From NCBI GenBank assembly GCA_964650905.1, contig CAZYVH010000003.1, positions 1 through 64,000 on the forward strand: DNA of 64,000 nucleotides, given 5' to 3'. The DNA comes from SZUA-36 sp964650905. Lineage in GTDB: Bacteria; Pseudomonadota; Gammaproteobacteria; Xanthomonadales; SZUA-36. The translations under genes were made by a program, and so were the position numbers. How positions within the stretch are numbered: the stretch's first letter is position 1; each line of letters begins with the position of its first letter. Below are positions 18,283 through 27,188 of the stretch, in pieces. Below the pieces are notes generated by a model. That model was not told where the DNA came from, searched no databases, and was given only the letters and a program-made list of their open reading frames with translations.

Positions 18283-20436
18283 ATGACAGACTTTCCCCAA
18301 AAAACGCTGGATGACTGGCAGGCGCTAGCCAGCAAAGAGTGCAAAGGCAAACCGGTAGATGAGTTGACGTGGCATACGCCAGAGGGCATCGATGTCAAGC
18401 CATTGTACTGTGCCGAAGACCTCGAAGGCCTGCACTATTTGAGTTCGCTGCCTGGTACGCCACCCTATGTGCGTGGACCCAAGGCGACCATGTATGCGGG
18501 TCGTGGGTGGACCGTGCGCCAGTATGCCGGGTTTTCCACGGCCGAGGAATCCAACGCTTTCTACCGCAAGAACCTCGCAGCGGGGCAGACCGGTCTGTCG
18601 GTGGCTTTCGATCTCGCCACCCATCGTGGTTACGACTCGGACCATCCGCGGGTACTGGGTGATGTTGGCAAGGCGGGCGTGGCTATCGACAGTGTTGCGG
18701 ATATGAAAATCCTCTTCGATGGTATCCCACTGGACAAGATGTCAGTTTCGATGACCATGAATGGTGCGGTATTGCCAGTTATGGCAATGTATATTGTCGC
18801 TGCCGAAGAACAAGGTGTTCCACCCGAGAAACTGGCAGGAACCCTGCAAAACGATATCCTCAAGGAGTTCATGGTTCGCAATACTTATATTTATCCACCC
18901 GCTCCATCCATGCGGATCGTAGCGGATATTATCGCCTACACCTCCGCCAATATGCCCAGGTACAATTCTGTTTCCATTTCCGGTTATCACATGCAGGAAG
19001 CGGGCGCTACCTGCACACAGGAATTGGCTTATACCATCGCCGACGGCATCGAATATGTACGCACCGCAATTGCCAGCGGGCTCGATGTCGATGCTTTTGC
19101 ACCACGCTTGTCGTTCTTTTTCGGCATTGGTATGAACTTTTTTATGGAGGTGGCCAAGCTGCGTGCCGCGCGCTTATTGTGGGCTACACTGATGGCGGAG
19201 CTGTTTGATCCGAAGGACAGTCGCTCATTGAAGCTGCGGACCCACTGCCAGACGTCCGGTGTCAGTCTTACCGCCAAGGATCCCTATAACAACATTGTTC
19301 GCACCACTATCGAAGCCATGTCAGCCGTTCTTGGTGGGACCCAGTCACTGCACACAAACTCATTTGATGAGGCGCTTGCATTGCCCACTGGGTTTTCAGC
19401 CCGCATTGCCCGCAATACGCAATTGGTGCTCAAGGAAGAGACCGGCATTACCAGTGTCGTGGATCCAATGGCGGGGTCCTACTATGTGGAAAGCCTGACC
19501 AATGAACTGGTCAGCGATGCACGCAAACTTATCGACGAGGTGGAAGCGATGGGTGGCATGACCCGGGCCGTGGAGTCCGGTATGCCCAAGATGCGGATTG
19601 AGGAGGCAGCGGCGTTACGTCAGGCACGTATCGACCGCGGAGAAGAGGTCATTGTAGGGGTCAATAAATACCAACTGCCGGAAGAGGCGTCCGTCGATAT
19701 TCTGGATATCGACAATACCGCGGTGCGTGAGGCCCAGATTCGGCGTCTCAGGGAAGTACGTAAAAACAGGCTCGAGAAGGTCTGTAGCAAGGCCCTGGAG
19801 GCGCTGACCCGTGCCGCACACGATGAGACCGGTAATCTGCTGGCACTGGCTGTTGTGGCCGCCCGCGCCCGCGCCACGGTTGGTGAGATTTCCGATGCAC
19901 TGGAGAAGGTTTACAGTCGCCATAAAGCCGTGACCCACTCCATTTCCGGTGTATTCGGGTCTGCTTACGAAGACGACAGCGATTTTGCTTCCATTCAACA
20001 TGAAGTTGAAAAGTTTGCCCGCTCTGAGGGTCGTCGTCCACGCATGTTGGTTTGCAAGCTCGGTCAGGACGGACATGACCGTGGCGCCAAGGTAATCGCC
20101 ACAGCATTCGCTGATATCGGTTTCGACGTCGATATCGGACCCCTGTTTCAAACCCCGGCAGAAGCCGTGCGTGAGGCCATTGAAAACGATGTGCATATCA
20201 TTGGTATCTCATCCCAGGCTGCCGGACACAAAACACTGGTTCCGTTGGTTATTGAGGGTCTGAAGCAGGCGGGAGCAGAAGATATTGTTGTCATTTGCGG
20301 GGGGGTTATTCCTCCACAGGATTATGATGAAATGCTGGCCTTTGGCGTGTCGGCCATCTACGGTCCGGGTACCAATATCCTGATTGCGGCCCGTGAGGTT
20401 CTCGATATTATCCAGGAGCGTCTGAAAAATCGCTAA
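18283..20436 (+). CDS. scpA: Methylmalonyl-CoA mutase, single-chain
   Basis: The 717-residue protein isomerises methylmalonyl-CoA to succinyl-CoA with adenosylcobalamin. The N-terminal TIM-barrel part has TMYAGRGWTVRQYAGF (substrate-contacting tyrosine) and SGYHMQEAGAT (catalytic histidine). The C-terminal cobalamin domain has the base-off motif DGHDRG, SSQAAGH and the ICGGVIP glycines. I start at the ATG at 18283, since the longer frame passes through the N run. It is followed 16 nt later by the carboxylase beta gene. Confidence 0.96.
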   Translation: MTDFPQKTLDDWQALASKECKGKPVDELTWHTPEGIDVKPLYCAEDLEGLHYLSSLPGTPPYVRGPKATMYAGRGWTVRQYAGFSTAEESNAFYRKNLAAGQTGLSVAFDLATHRGYDSDHPRVLGDVGKAGVAIDSVADMKILFDGIPLDKMSVSMTMNGAVLPVMAMYIVAAEEQGVPPEKLAGTLQNDILKEFMVRNTYIYPPAPSMRIVADIIAYTSANMPRYNSVSISGYHMQEAGATCTQELAYTIADGIEYVRTAIASGLDVDAFAPRLSFFFGIGMNFFMEVAKLRAARLLWATLMAELFDPKDSRSLKLRTHCQTSGVSLTAKDPYNNIVRTTIEAMSAVLGGTQSLHTNSFDEALALPTGFSARIARNTQLVLKEETGITSVVDPMAGSYYVESLTNELVSDARKLIDEVEAMGGMTRAVESGMPKMRIEEAAALRQARIDRGEEVIVGVNKYQLPEEASVDILDIDNTAVREAQIRRLREVRKNRLEKVCSKALEALTRAAHDETGNLLALAVVAARARATVGEISDALEKVYSRHKAVTHSISGVFGSAYEDDSDFASIQHEVEKFARSEGRRPRMLVCKLGQDGHDRGAKVIATAFADIGFDVDIGPLFQTPAEAVREAIENDVHIIGISSQAAGHKTLVPLVIEGLKQAGAEDIVVICGGVIPPQDYDEMLAFGVSAIYGPGTNILIAAREVLDIIQERLKNR

Positions 20437-20452
20437 GGCAAGGGATGTATGT

Positions 20453-21985
20453 ATGCAAAAGATTATTGAGCAGCTGGAAGAAAAACGTAAAGCCGCCATC
20501 CTTGGGGGCGGGCAGCAGCGCATTGATCTGCAGCACAAACGCGGTAAGCTGACTGCCCGTGAACGTATCGAATTACTGCTCGATGGGGGCAGTTTCGAGG
20601 AGTGGGATGCCTTCGTCGAGCACCGCTGCACCGATTTTAATATGACAGACAAGAAGATTCCTGGCGACGGTGTGGTCACCGGCTACGGTACGGTCAATGG
20701 CCGGGTTGTGTTTGTCTTTAGCCAGGATTTCACTGTTTTTGGTGGTTCACTCTCTGAGGCACACGCCGAAAAAATCTGCAAGGTAATGAAACAGGCTATG
20801 AAGGTCGGTGCACCGGTCATCGGTCTCAATGACTCGGGCGGAGCGCGTATCCAGGAAGGCGTGGCCTCCCTGGGTGGCTACGCCGATGTCTTCCAGCTCA
20901 ACGTACTGGCTTCTGGTGTGGTACCGCAGATATCCGTCATCATGGGTCCGTGCGCAGGTGGTGCAGTCTATTCTCCTGCCATGACTGATTTTATTTTCAT
21001 GGTAAAAGACAGTTCCTACATGTTCGTCACCGGTCCCGATGTGGTAAAAACCGTGACCCACGAAGAGGTGACAGCGGAAGAACTGGGTGGCGCCATGACC
21101 CATTCCAGCGTCTCCGGTGTCTGTGATCGTGCCTATGACAATGATGTGGAAGCCTTGTTGATGGTACGCCGGTTTATAAACTATTTACCGGCTAACAATC
21201 GTGAGACCCCCCCCTTTCGGCCTACACCAGACCACGCCGACCGCGTGGAGATGTCACTCGATAGCTTGATTCCTGACAACCCCAACATGCCTTACGATAT
21301 GAAAGAACTGATCTACAAGGCGGTGGATGATAATGAATTCTGGGAGTTACAACCCGAGCACGCGCAGAACATCATTATTGGTTTTGCCCGCATGGACGGT
21401 CATCCGGTGGGTATCGTGGCCAACCAACCCATGGTGCTGGCGGGGTGTCTGGATATTAAGTCATCCATCAAGGCCGGACGTTTTGTGCGTTTTTGTGATG
21501 CATTCAATATCCCAATCCTCACATTTGTCGACGTACCGGGTTTTATGCCGGGCACGGCGCAGGAGTACGGTGGCATTATCAATCACGGTGCAAAACTGTT
21601 ATTTGCCTACGCCGAAGCCACGGTTCCCAAGATCACTGTCATCACTCGTAAGGCCTATGGCGGTGCTTATGATGTGATGAGTTCCAAGCATCTGCGCGGT
21701 GATGTCAACCTGGCCTGGCCCAGCGCAGAAATTGCAGTAATGGGACCCAAAGGTGCGGTGGAGATCATTTTTCGCAGCGATATTGGCGATGAGGAAAAGA
21801 TCGCTGAACGTACTGAGCAGTACCGGCTCAAATTCGCCAATCCATTTATCGCCGGCAGTCGTGGCTATATCGATGACGTCATTGCACCCCATGCCACCCG
21901 TAAGCGTGTGTGTCGCTCACTCGCCATGTTGCGAGACAAGCAGTTGGACAACCCGTGGCGCAAACATGACAACATTCCGCTTTAG
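20453..21985 (+). CDS. pccB: Propionyl-CoA carboxylase beta (carboxyltransferase) subunit
   Basis: The 510-residue product is an acyl-CoA carboxyltransferase. It shows the oxyanion-hole segments GLNDSGGARIQEGV and GPCAGGAVYSPA, the second-half counterparts VDVPGFMPGTAQEYGG and RKAYGGAYDVM, and PSAEIAVMGPKGAV. Length and motifs fit PccB rather than the shorter AccD. It carboxylates propionyl-CoA to methylmalonyl-CoA with the biotinylated alpha subunit encoded 32 nt downstream. Confidence 0.94.
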   Translation: MQKIIEQLEEKRKAAILGGGQQRIDLQHKRGKLTARERIELLLDGGSFEEWDAFVEHRCTDFNMTDKKIPGDGVVTGYGTVNGRVVFVFSQDFTVFGGSLSEAHAEKICKVMKQAMKVGAPVIGLNDSGGARIQEGVASLGGYADVFQLNVLASGVVPQISVIMGPCAGGAVYSPAMTDFIFMVKDSSYMFVTGPDVVKTVTHEEVTAEELGGAMTHSSVSGVCDRAYDNDVEALLMVRRFINYLPANNRETPPFRPTPDHADRVEMSLDSLIPDNPNMPYDMKELIYKAVDDNEFWELQPEHAQNIIIGFARMDGHPVGIVANQPMVLAGCLDIKSSIKAGRFVRFCDAFNIPILTFVDVPGFMPGTAQEYGGIINHGAKLLFAYAEATVPKITVITRKAYGGAYDVMSSKHLRGDVNLAWPSAEIAVMGPKGAVEIIFRSDIGDEEKIAERTEQYRLKFANPFIAGSRGYIDDVIAPHATRKRVCRSLAMLRDKQLDNPWRKHDNIPL

Positions 21986-22017
21986 CGTAATGCGACAACA
22001 CGCCGGAGGGCTTCTTC

Positions 22018-24003
22018 GTGTTTGATAAAATCCTGATCGCAAATCGCGGTGAGATCGCGTGCCGGGTCATCAAGTCTGCGCATGAAATGGGTATTGAAAC
22101 CGTTGCTGTCTACTCGGATGCCGATCGCAATTCTTTGCATGTGCAAATGGCTGACGAGGCTGTCTACATCGGGCCACCACCCGCGACACAAAGTTACCTT
22201 CTAAGCGACAGGATTCTTCAGGCTTGCCTGGACACCGGGGCCAAGGCGGTACATCCCGGGTATGGGTTTTTGTCTGAGAATTCCGGGTTTTGTGAGTCCC
22301 TGGCAGAAGCAGGTATTGCCTTCATTGGCCCAAAGACCCACGCCATCAAGGTCATGGGTGACAAAATCACCTCCAAGAAGTTGGCCGATGAGTCGGGGGT
22401 CAACACCATCCCCGGTTTTTCCGAAGTGCTGCGCGATGCCGAACATGCCGTGGAAATCGCCAACCAAATCGGTTACCCGGTGATGCTCAAGGCCACCGCC
22501 GGTGGTGGCGGTAAGGGTATGCGTGTTGCGCGTAATGACGAGGAGTGCCGGGATGGCTTCGAACGGGGTGCAAACGAAGCACGCTCCAGTTTTGGTGATG
22601 ATCGTATGTTCGTGGAGAAATTTATCGAGCAGCCACGTCACATCGAGATCCAGATTATTGCTGACAGCCATGGCAACGTTGTCTACCTCAATGAACGTGA
22701 ATGTTCGTTGCAGCGCCGTCATCAAAAGGTAATCGAGGAGGCACCGTCAGCGTTTCTCGATGAAGCCACCCGCAAGCAGATGGGTGAGCAGGCAGTGGCC
22801 CTGGCCAGGGCGGTGGACTACCAGTCCGCCGGCACCGTGGAATTCATTGTTGATAGCCAGCGCAACTTTTACTTCCTGGAGATGAATACACGTTTGCAGG
22901 TGGAACACCCGGTCACCGAGATGATCACCGGTGTCGATTTGGTGGAACTGATGATCCGTGTCGCCGACGGTGCTGTACTGCCTATTAAACAGTCAGATGT
23001 GCGTATTAAAGGCTGGGCCATTGAATCCCGTGTCTACGCAGAGGACCCGTTCCGCAACTTTTTGCCCTCCATCGGACGCCTGGTGTATTACCGTCCGCCC
23101 TGTGATGATGCAAATGTACGTGTGGATACCGGTGTATTCGAAGGCGGCGACGTCTCCATGTATTACGACCCGATGATCGCCAAGCTCATCACGTATGGAG
23201 CCAATCGCGATGAAGCTGCAGCCCACATGCGCTCGGCACTGGATCGCTTTCTCATCCGTGGTGTCTCCAACAACCTCAGCTTCCTGTCGGCATTACTGTC
23301 GCACACGCGTTTTGTAGAAGGAAACATAAGCACCAATATGATTGCTGAGGAGTATCCGGATGGCTTCCACCCAGCCAACTTGCCGCATCAGGATCCCACC
23401 ATTTTCATTGCGGTGGCTGCCTCCATGCTGCGTGGTTATCGTGATCGTGCCGCCCGAATCCACGGCCAGTTGAATGGGCATGAACGTCGTGTGCCAAGTG
23501 ACTGGGTGGTGGTGATGAATAGTGAGCACCACCCGGTAGCTATTGTCCCTGAACAGGGCGGCTACGATGTGGAATACAACGGAGCCACCTATGCCATACG
23601 CAGTAACTGGGAGTTTGGGCAGCACATCTTCAGTGGCACCATCAATGGTGAGCAGGTTTTTGTTCAGGTAGAACGCGACCAGCAAACCTATCGTTTGTTT
23701 CATGGTGGTTCCCAGGTCGATGTCAGTATCGTTACACCACGCGTCGCCGAACTCCTGAAGTACATGCCGATAAAAACTCCGCCTGATTTGTCCAAGTACC
23801 TGCTTTCACCGATGCCGGGTCTGCTGGTGTCGCTTGCGGTCAAAGAGGGTGATGTGATCAGTGCAGGGGATGAACTGGCCGTGCTCGAGGCTATGAAAAT
23901 GGAAAACACCCTACTGGCTGAACGCGATGGTGTGGTAGCCACAATCCACTATGAGCCTGGCGCCAACCTTGCGGTGGACGATATCATCATGGAATTAGAG
24001 TAA
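22018..24003 (+). CDS. pccA: Propionyl/acetyl-CoA carboxylase alpha subunit (biotin carboxylase + biotin carrier)
   Basis: The 661-residue protein starts MFDKILIANRGEIACRV with a biotin carboxylase domain: ATP-grasp loop KATAGGGGKGMR, EMNTRLQVEHPVTEM with the catalytic glutamate and arginine, and a C-terminal biotin carrier domain with the biotinylated lysine in LEAMKMENT. The start is a GTG (22018) with GGAGGG upstream. Pairing with pccB, the mutase and meaB supports propionyl-CoA as main substrate, although acetyl-CoA use cannot be excluded. Confidence 0.94.
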   Translation: MFDKILIANRGEIACRVIKSAHEMGIETVAVYSDADRNSLHVQMADEAVYIGPPPATQSYLLSDRILQACLDTGAKAVHPGYGFLSENSGFCESLAEAGIAFIGPKTHAIKVMGDKITSKKLADESGVNTIPGFSEVLRDAEHAVEIANQIGYPVMLKATAGGGGKGMRVARNDEECRDGFERGANEARSSFGDDRMFVEKFIEQPRHIEIQIIADSHGNVVYLNERECSLQRRHQKVIEEAPSAFLDEATRKQMGEQAVALARAVDYQSAGTVEFIVDSQRNFYFLEMNTRLQVEHPVTEMITGVDLVELMIRVADGAVLPIKQSDVRIKGWAIESRVYAEDPFRNFLPSIGRLVYYRPPCDDANVRVDTGVFEGGDVSMYYDPMIAKLITYGANRDEAAAHMRSALDRFLIRGVSNNLSFLSALLSHTRFVEGNISTNMIAEEYPDGFHPANLPHQDPTIFIAVAASMLRGYRDRAARIHGQLNGHERRVPSDWVVVMNSEHHPVAIVPEQGGYDVEYNGATYAIRSNWEFGQHIFSGTINGEQVFVQVERDQQTYRLFHGGSQVDVSIVTPRVAELLKYMPIKTPPDLSKYLLSPMPGLLVSLAVKEGDVISAGDELAVLEAMKMENTLLAERDGVVATIHYEPGANLAVDDIIMELE

Positions 24004-24011
24004 GGCCGATA

Positions 24012-25034
24012 ATGCCGGCGAAGCGTGGTTCAGATGTAACGCAGGATAGCGCGTCACTTGCCCATGGTGTGCTCGAGGGTCATCGCCGCGCGCTGGCACA
24101 GGCGATCACCCTGATCGAATCTACCCGCGGTGATCACCGTGCCGCCGCCAGTGATTTGCTGCAGCATTTGATGCCACATGCGGGTCATTCAATCCGGCTG
24201 GGCATTTCAGGTGTGCCAGGGGTTGGAAAATCGACTTTTATCGAGGCGTTGGGTAACCACATAATCGATACGGGTCACCGTGTTGCGGTGCTCACAGTTG
24301 ACCCCTCATCGGCGATCAGCGGTGGCTCCATTTTGGCTGACAAGACCCGTATGGAGTCGCTGTCACGGCGTCCCGAAGCCTACATACGGCCGTCGCCTTC
24401 CGGCAATACCCTGGGCGGGGTCACCCGGCGCAGCCGCGAGGCCTTGATCTTGTGCGAGGCAGCCGGGTTCGACGTGGTCATCGTGGAAACCGTCGGTGTC
24501 GGACAATCCGAGACCAGAGTGGCGGATATGACCGATATGTTTATGTTGCTGCTCTTGCCCGGTGGTGGTGATGAACTCCAGGGTATTAAACGTGGCATCA
24601 TGGAACTGGCCGACCTGGTCCTTATCAACAAGGCCGATGACAAACTGCAGGTACTCGCAGAGAGATCAGCAACGGAATACCGCAATGCGCTACGCCTGCT
24701 TCACCCGCGCTCGGCTGACTGGAATGTCGCGGTCCAGACCTGTTCGGCGCGGGACGGTGTCGGTATTACCGAGGCCTGGCAGGTCGTGTTGCGGCATCAC
24801 GACCTTCTTGAAGCCAGTGGCCAGTTGCTAAAACGCCGCGCTTTACAAGCCAGAGACTGGATGTGGTCCGAGGTCAACGACAGCCTTGTTATGGTGTTAC
24901 AAACTGATCCGGAAGTACAAAAGCAAATTCCAGCCCTGGAAATCGCAGTCAGCGAGGGTAAGATAGCACCGACAAGCGCCGCAAAACAGTTGCTCGAGAT
25001 ATTCCTCAAGCGTCACGAACAATGGGGCGAATGA
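24012..25034 (+). CDS. meaB: Methylmalonyl-CoA mutase-associated GTPase MeaB
   Basis: The 340-residue G3E GTPase has the P-loop GVPGVGKSTF, DPSSAISGGSILADKTRM, the Walker B-like VETVGVGQSE and the base-recognition motif NKAD. MeaB loads and protects the cobalamin cofactor of the mutase. It starts 8 nt after pccA and is followed by the VOC protein, forming one operon. Confidence 0.95.
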   Translation: MPAKRGSDVTQDSASLAHGVLEGHRRALAQAITLIESTRGDHRAAASDLLQHLMPHAGHSIRLGISGVPGVGKSTFIEALGNHIIDTGHRVAVLTVDPSSAISGGSILADKTRMESLSRRPEAYIRPSPSGNTLGGVTRRSREALILCEAAGFDVVIVETVGVGQSETRVADMTDMFMLLLLPGGGDELQGIKRGIMELADLVLINKADDKLQVLAERSATEYRNALRLLHPRSADWNVAVQTCSARDGVGITEAWQVVLRHHDLLEASGQLLKRRALQARDWMWSEVNDSLVMVLQTDPEVQKQIPALEIAVSEGKIAPTSAAKQLLEIFLKRHEQWGE

Positions 25035-25053
25035 GCAAGCCCGGGAGATAGCT

Positions 25054-25527
25054 ATGAGCGAACGGCCTTTCAAAGTGTTGGGTATACAGCAGATCGCGGT
25101 AAGTAGTCTGGACAAGAATCGTCTGCGCACTTTATGGGTGGACATCCTCGGTCTCGATCTCAGTGGTAATTACCGGAGCGAGTTGGAAAACGTAGACGAA
25201 GACATTGCAGCACTGGGTCGTGGCCCCCTGAAGGTTGAAGTCGACTTGATGCAACCGCTTGATGCCGACCGGAAGCCCGCTGTGCAGACCCCACCACTCA
25301 ACCACGTGGGTTTATGGATTGACGATTTGCCGGTGGCGGTTGAATGGCTGCAGGCGCAGGGTGTGCGCTTTGCACCCGGTGGTATCCGCACGGGTGCATC
25401 CGGCTTTGATATTTGCTTCATCCATCCAAAAGCTAACGAAGAATCTCCTATCGGTGGGGAAGGGGTGCTAATCGAACTGGTCCAGGCGCCACCGGAAGTG
25501 ATGGTGGCCTATGAGCGTTTAGCGTGA
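25054..25527 (+). CDS. VOC-superfamily protein, methylmalonyl-CoA epimerase candidate
   Basis: The 157-residue protein has two glyoxalase-fold halves: FKVLGIQQIAVSSLDKNRL near the N-terminus and NHVGLWIDDLPVAVEWL in the middle, ending GGEGVLIELVQAP. The histidine of NHVGLW and the glutamate of LIELVQ fit two of the four metal ligands of methylmalonyl-CoA epimerase, but the first ligand histidine (usual DHIGIAV) appears as Gln in IQQIAV. The operon needs an epimerase to convert the S to the R form, so context favours this role; another VOC activity is possible. Confidence 0.75.
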   Translation: MSERPFKVLGIQQIAVSSLDKNRLRTLWVDILGLDLSGNYRSELENVDEDIAALGRGPLKVEVDLMQPLDADRKPAVQTPPLNHVGLWIDDLPVAVEWLQAQGVRFAPGGIRTGASGFDICFIHPKANEESPIGGEGVLIELVQAPPEVMVAYERLA

Positions 25528-25542
25528 GCCCATAGCGGCACG

Positions 25543-25611
25543 ATCAACCGCATGCTGGCGGCCACTACCGTTGCAGGGGACTTACTTTCGTACCATTGGC
25601 TGATAGAATGG
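25543..25611 (+). pseudogene. holB: Relic of a second holB 3' end (23 codons), in frame with pilZ
   Basis: Translated in the pilZ frame this stretch reads INRMLAATTVAGDLLSYHWL then IEW, against INRKLAATPLRGDLLVQDWL then IEW at the end of the intact holB (17821-17889). By eye 16 of 23 residues and 49 of 69 bases match, with no indels. It begins 15 nt after the stop of the VOC gene and runs without a stop into pilZ. It marks the ancestral holB-pilZ junction or the donor copy, separated from the intact holB by the propionate cassette. Confidence 0.85.
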
Positions 25612-25641
25612 GTAATTAAAGGTAAAAGTAAGGGCATTAGC

Positions 25642-25983
25642 ATGGCACAACAGGGCATACTTTCGTTATCGATCAAGGATCGGCAAACCCTATACAGTGC
25701 TTACATGCCATTCATAATGGGCGGCGGACTGTTCGTGCAAAGCACCAAGCGTTATGCGCTAGGTGATGAGGTATTCCTGCTATTGACGATTATGGAACTC
25801 GAAGAGCGTCTGCCCATACCAGGAAAGGTCATTTGGGTGACACCACCGGCAGCGCAAGGCAACAGACGCCCTGGGATTGGTGTGCAATTTGCCGATACAC
25901 CCGACGGTGCCCACGCCAGGACCATCATAGAATCACATCTTGCACAATTAATTAAATCTGAAAAAAGAACACATACAATGTAG
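25642..25983 (+). CDS. pilZ: Type IV pilus PilZ-domain protein
   Basis: The 113-residue product has the single-domain PilZ form found next to holB in many gammaproteobacteria: GILSLSIKDRQTLYSAYMPF, GGGLFVQSTKRYALGDEVFL and PGKVIWVTPPAAQGNRRPGIGVQF. In Pseudomonas and Xanthomonas this protein is needed for pilus assembly through PilB/FimX and does not bind c-di-GMP itself; the N-terminal RxxxR motif is absent here too. The start at 25642 begins the conserved MAQQGIL; the upstream open frame is the holB relic. The usual follower tatD is not present. Confidence 0.92.
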   Translation: MAQQGILSLSIKDRQTLYSAYMPFIMGGGLFVQSTKRYALGDEVFLLLTIMELEERLPIPGKVIWVTPPAAQGNRRPGIGVQFADTPDGAHARTIIESHLAQLIKSEKRTHTM

Positions 25984-25989
25984 TATAAA

Positions 25990-26022
25990 CAGTAGGATAT
26001 TTAATATAATTAATCTTAAATA
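25990..26022. terminator. AT-rich inverted repeat between convergent pilZ and aminotransferase genes
   Basis: ATATTTAA and TTAAATAT arms flank an AT-rich spacer in the 39-nt convergent interval. It might act as a weak bidirectional terminator, but the stem lacks G-C pairs. Confidence 0.3.
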
Positions 26023-27165
26023 TTAAATACTATCTGCAATGACATTGAGTACGTTTTGCAACGGGTTTCCCAATTGATAGAAATGCGGTGACAGACGGAT
26101 GGCGCCACCGCGCAGCGCGCAACTCAAGCGTCGCCGCTTCAGCGTTTGAAAGACTTCCTCAATGGCGTGACCCGGTGTCACGAAACTGACAATGCCAGAA
26201 ATGTGTTGCGGGTTTTTTGGGAGTATGGGTTCGACACCGGGTATATCGGTGAGCCCTTGCCGAAGCACTCTGGTGTTGCTCGTTACGCAGGCTTCAACCC
26301 GTGGCATGCTGATCGCTTCCAAGAGGCTTACCGAAGCGTGCATGGCGACCTGGCCCAAGGTATTGGGGCTGCCGGCCTCATACCTGCTGGCCGCCTCGCT
26401 GGGCCGCCACTCCTTGCGATTGAATCGGTAAGGCTCATCGACCATACGCCATCCATGCTGGCTCAGCCCCAATTGGTCGCGTATCCCTTCACGGCAGTAG
26501 AAAACGGCGATTCCTTCCGGCGCCAGCAGCCATTTATGCCCGTCTGCAGCCAGAAAATCGATGTTACATGCCGTTACATCAAGCCGCAGCGCACCCAATT
26601 GCTGGATCGCATCGACAAAGAAAAACACATTGTTTTGCCGGCAGACACGACCCAGTTTCTCCAGTTTCAGACGCAGACCATCGGTCCATTGCACGGCACT
26701 GACTGACAGCAATCGGGTTTTTGAGTCCATGCGCTTTAGCAGGGCTTGTTCTGGTTCATCGACAGCGCGGATATCTGTTTCCCGCACTTCGACACCCAGA
26801 GACTTTAGCGCCAGCCAGGGCAAGCGGTTGGAAGGGAATTCATCGGTCGGTAATACAATGTTGTCCCCATGGCGCCAGTCGATACCACCTGCGACAGTGG
26901 AGATGCCTTCCGTGGTATTTTTGAGCAAGGCGATATCGTTAGCTGACTCTGCATTGACGAGTCTGGCCAGTGTTGCACGTAATGTGCTCTCCCGTGTGAG
27001 CCACTGTGCATAATGCTGTGCACCAATCTGTGCATTTTCACATGCAAATTCTTTCACGGCCTGCGCAGTCGCACGTGGCCAGGGGCCGATGGCCGCGTGA
27101 TTGGCGTAGTGTCCGTGCTCAAGGATCGGGAATTCGTCCCGGGGTATATGTGCTGCTAGTGTCAT
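26023..27165 (-). CDS. Class V aminotransferase (cysteine desulfurase-like fold)
   Basis: The product of about 380 residues is a PLP-dependent class V enzyme: LLKNTTEGISTVAGGI contacts the cofactor phosphate, FFVDAIQQLGALRLDV holds the cofactor aspartate, and the Schiff-base lysine is in LAADGHKWLLAPEG. Relatives include SufS/CsdA-type desulfurases and isopenicillin N epimerase-like proteins. The usual desulfurase cysteine loop near the C-terminus (RxGxHCA) is not seen; the region reads RRLSCALRGGAIRLSPHFYQ, so a non-desulfurase role is likely. The start at 27165 is divergent from dinB with 23 nt between. Confidence 0.85.
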   Translation of the reverse strand: MTLAAHIPRDEFPILEHGHYANHAAIGPWPRATAQAVKEFACENAQIGAQHYAQWLTRESTLRATLARLVNAESANDIALLKNTTEGISTVAGGIDWRHGDNIVLPTDEFPSNRLPWLALKSLGVEVRETDIRAVDEPEQALLKRMDSKTRLLSVSAVQWTDGLRLKLEKLGRVCRQNNVFFFVDAIQQLGALRLDVTACNIDFLAADGHKWLLAPEGIAVFYCREGIRDQLGLSQHGWRMVDEPYRFNRKEWRPSEAASRYEAGSPNTLGQVAMHASVSLLEAISMPRVEACVTSNTRVLRQGLTDIPGVEPILPKNPQHISGIVSFVTPGHAIEEVFQTLKRRRLSCALRGGAIRLSPHFYQLGNPLQNVLNVIADSI

Positions 27166-27188
27166 GTCAAGCCTATAATGTATCCATT

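Noticed and set aside
18109..20436. A 775-codon frame joining the mutase to sequence before the third N run
   Set aside because: It reads through 100 N of unknown true length. The mutase family start fits the ATG at 18283.
27174..27179. TATAAT as a definite dinB promoter
   Set aside because: No good -35 is found at 16-18 nt distance, and a GTG at 27189 would leave almost no leader. Kept only as a possibility in the dinB entry.
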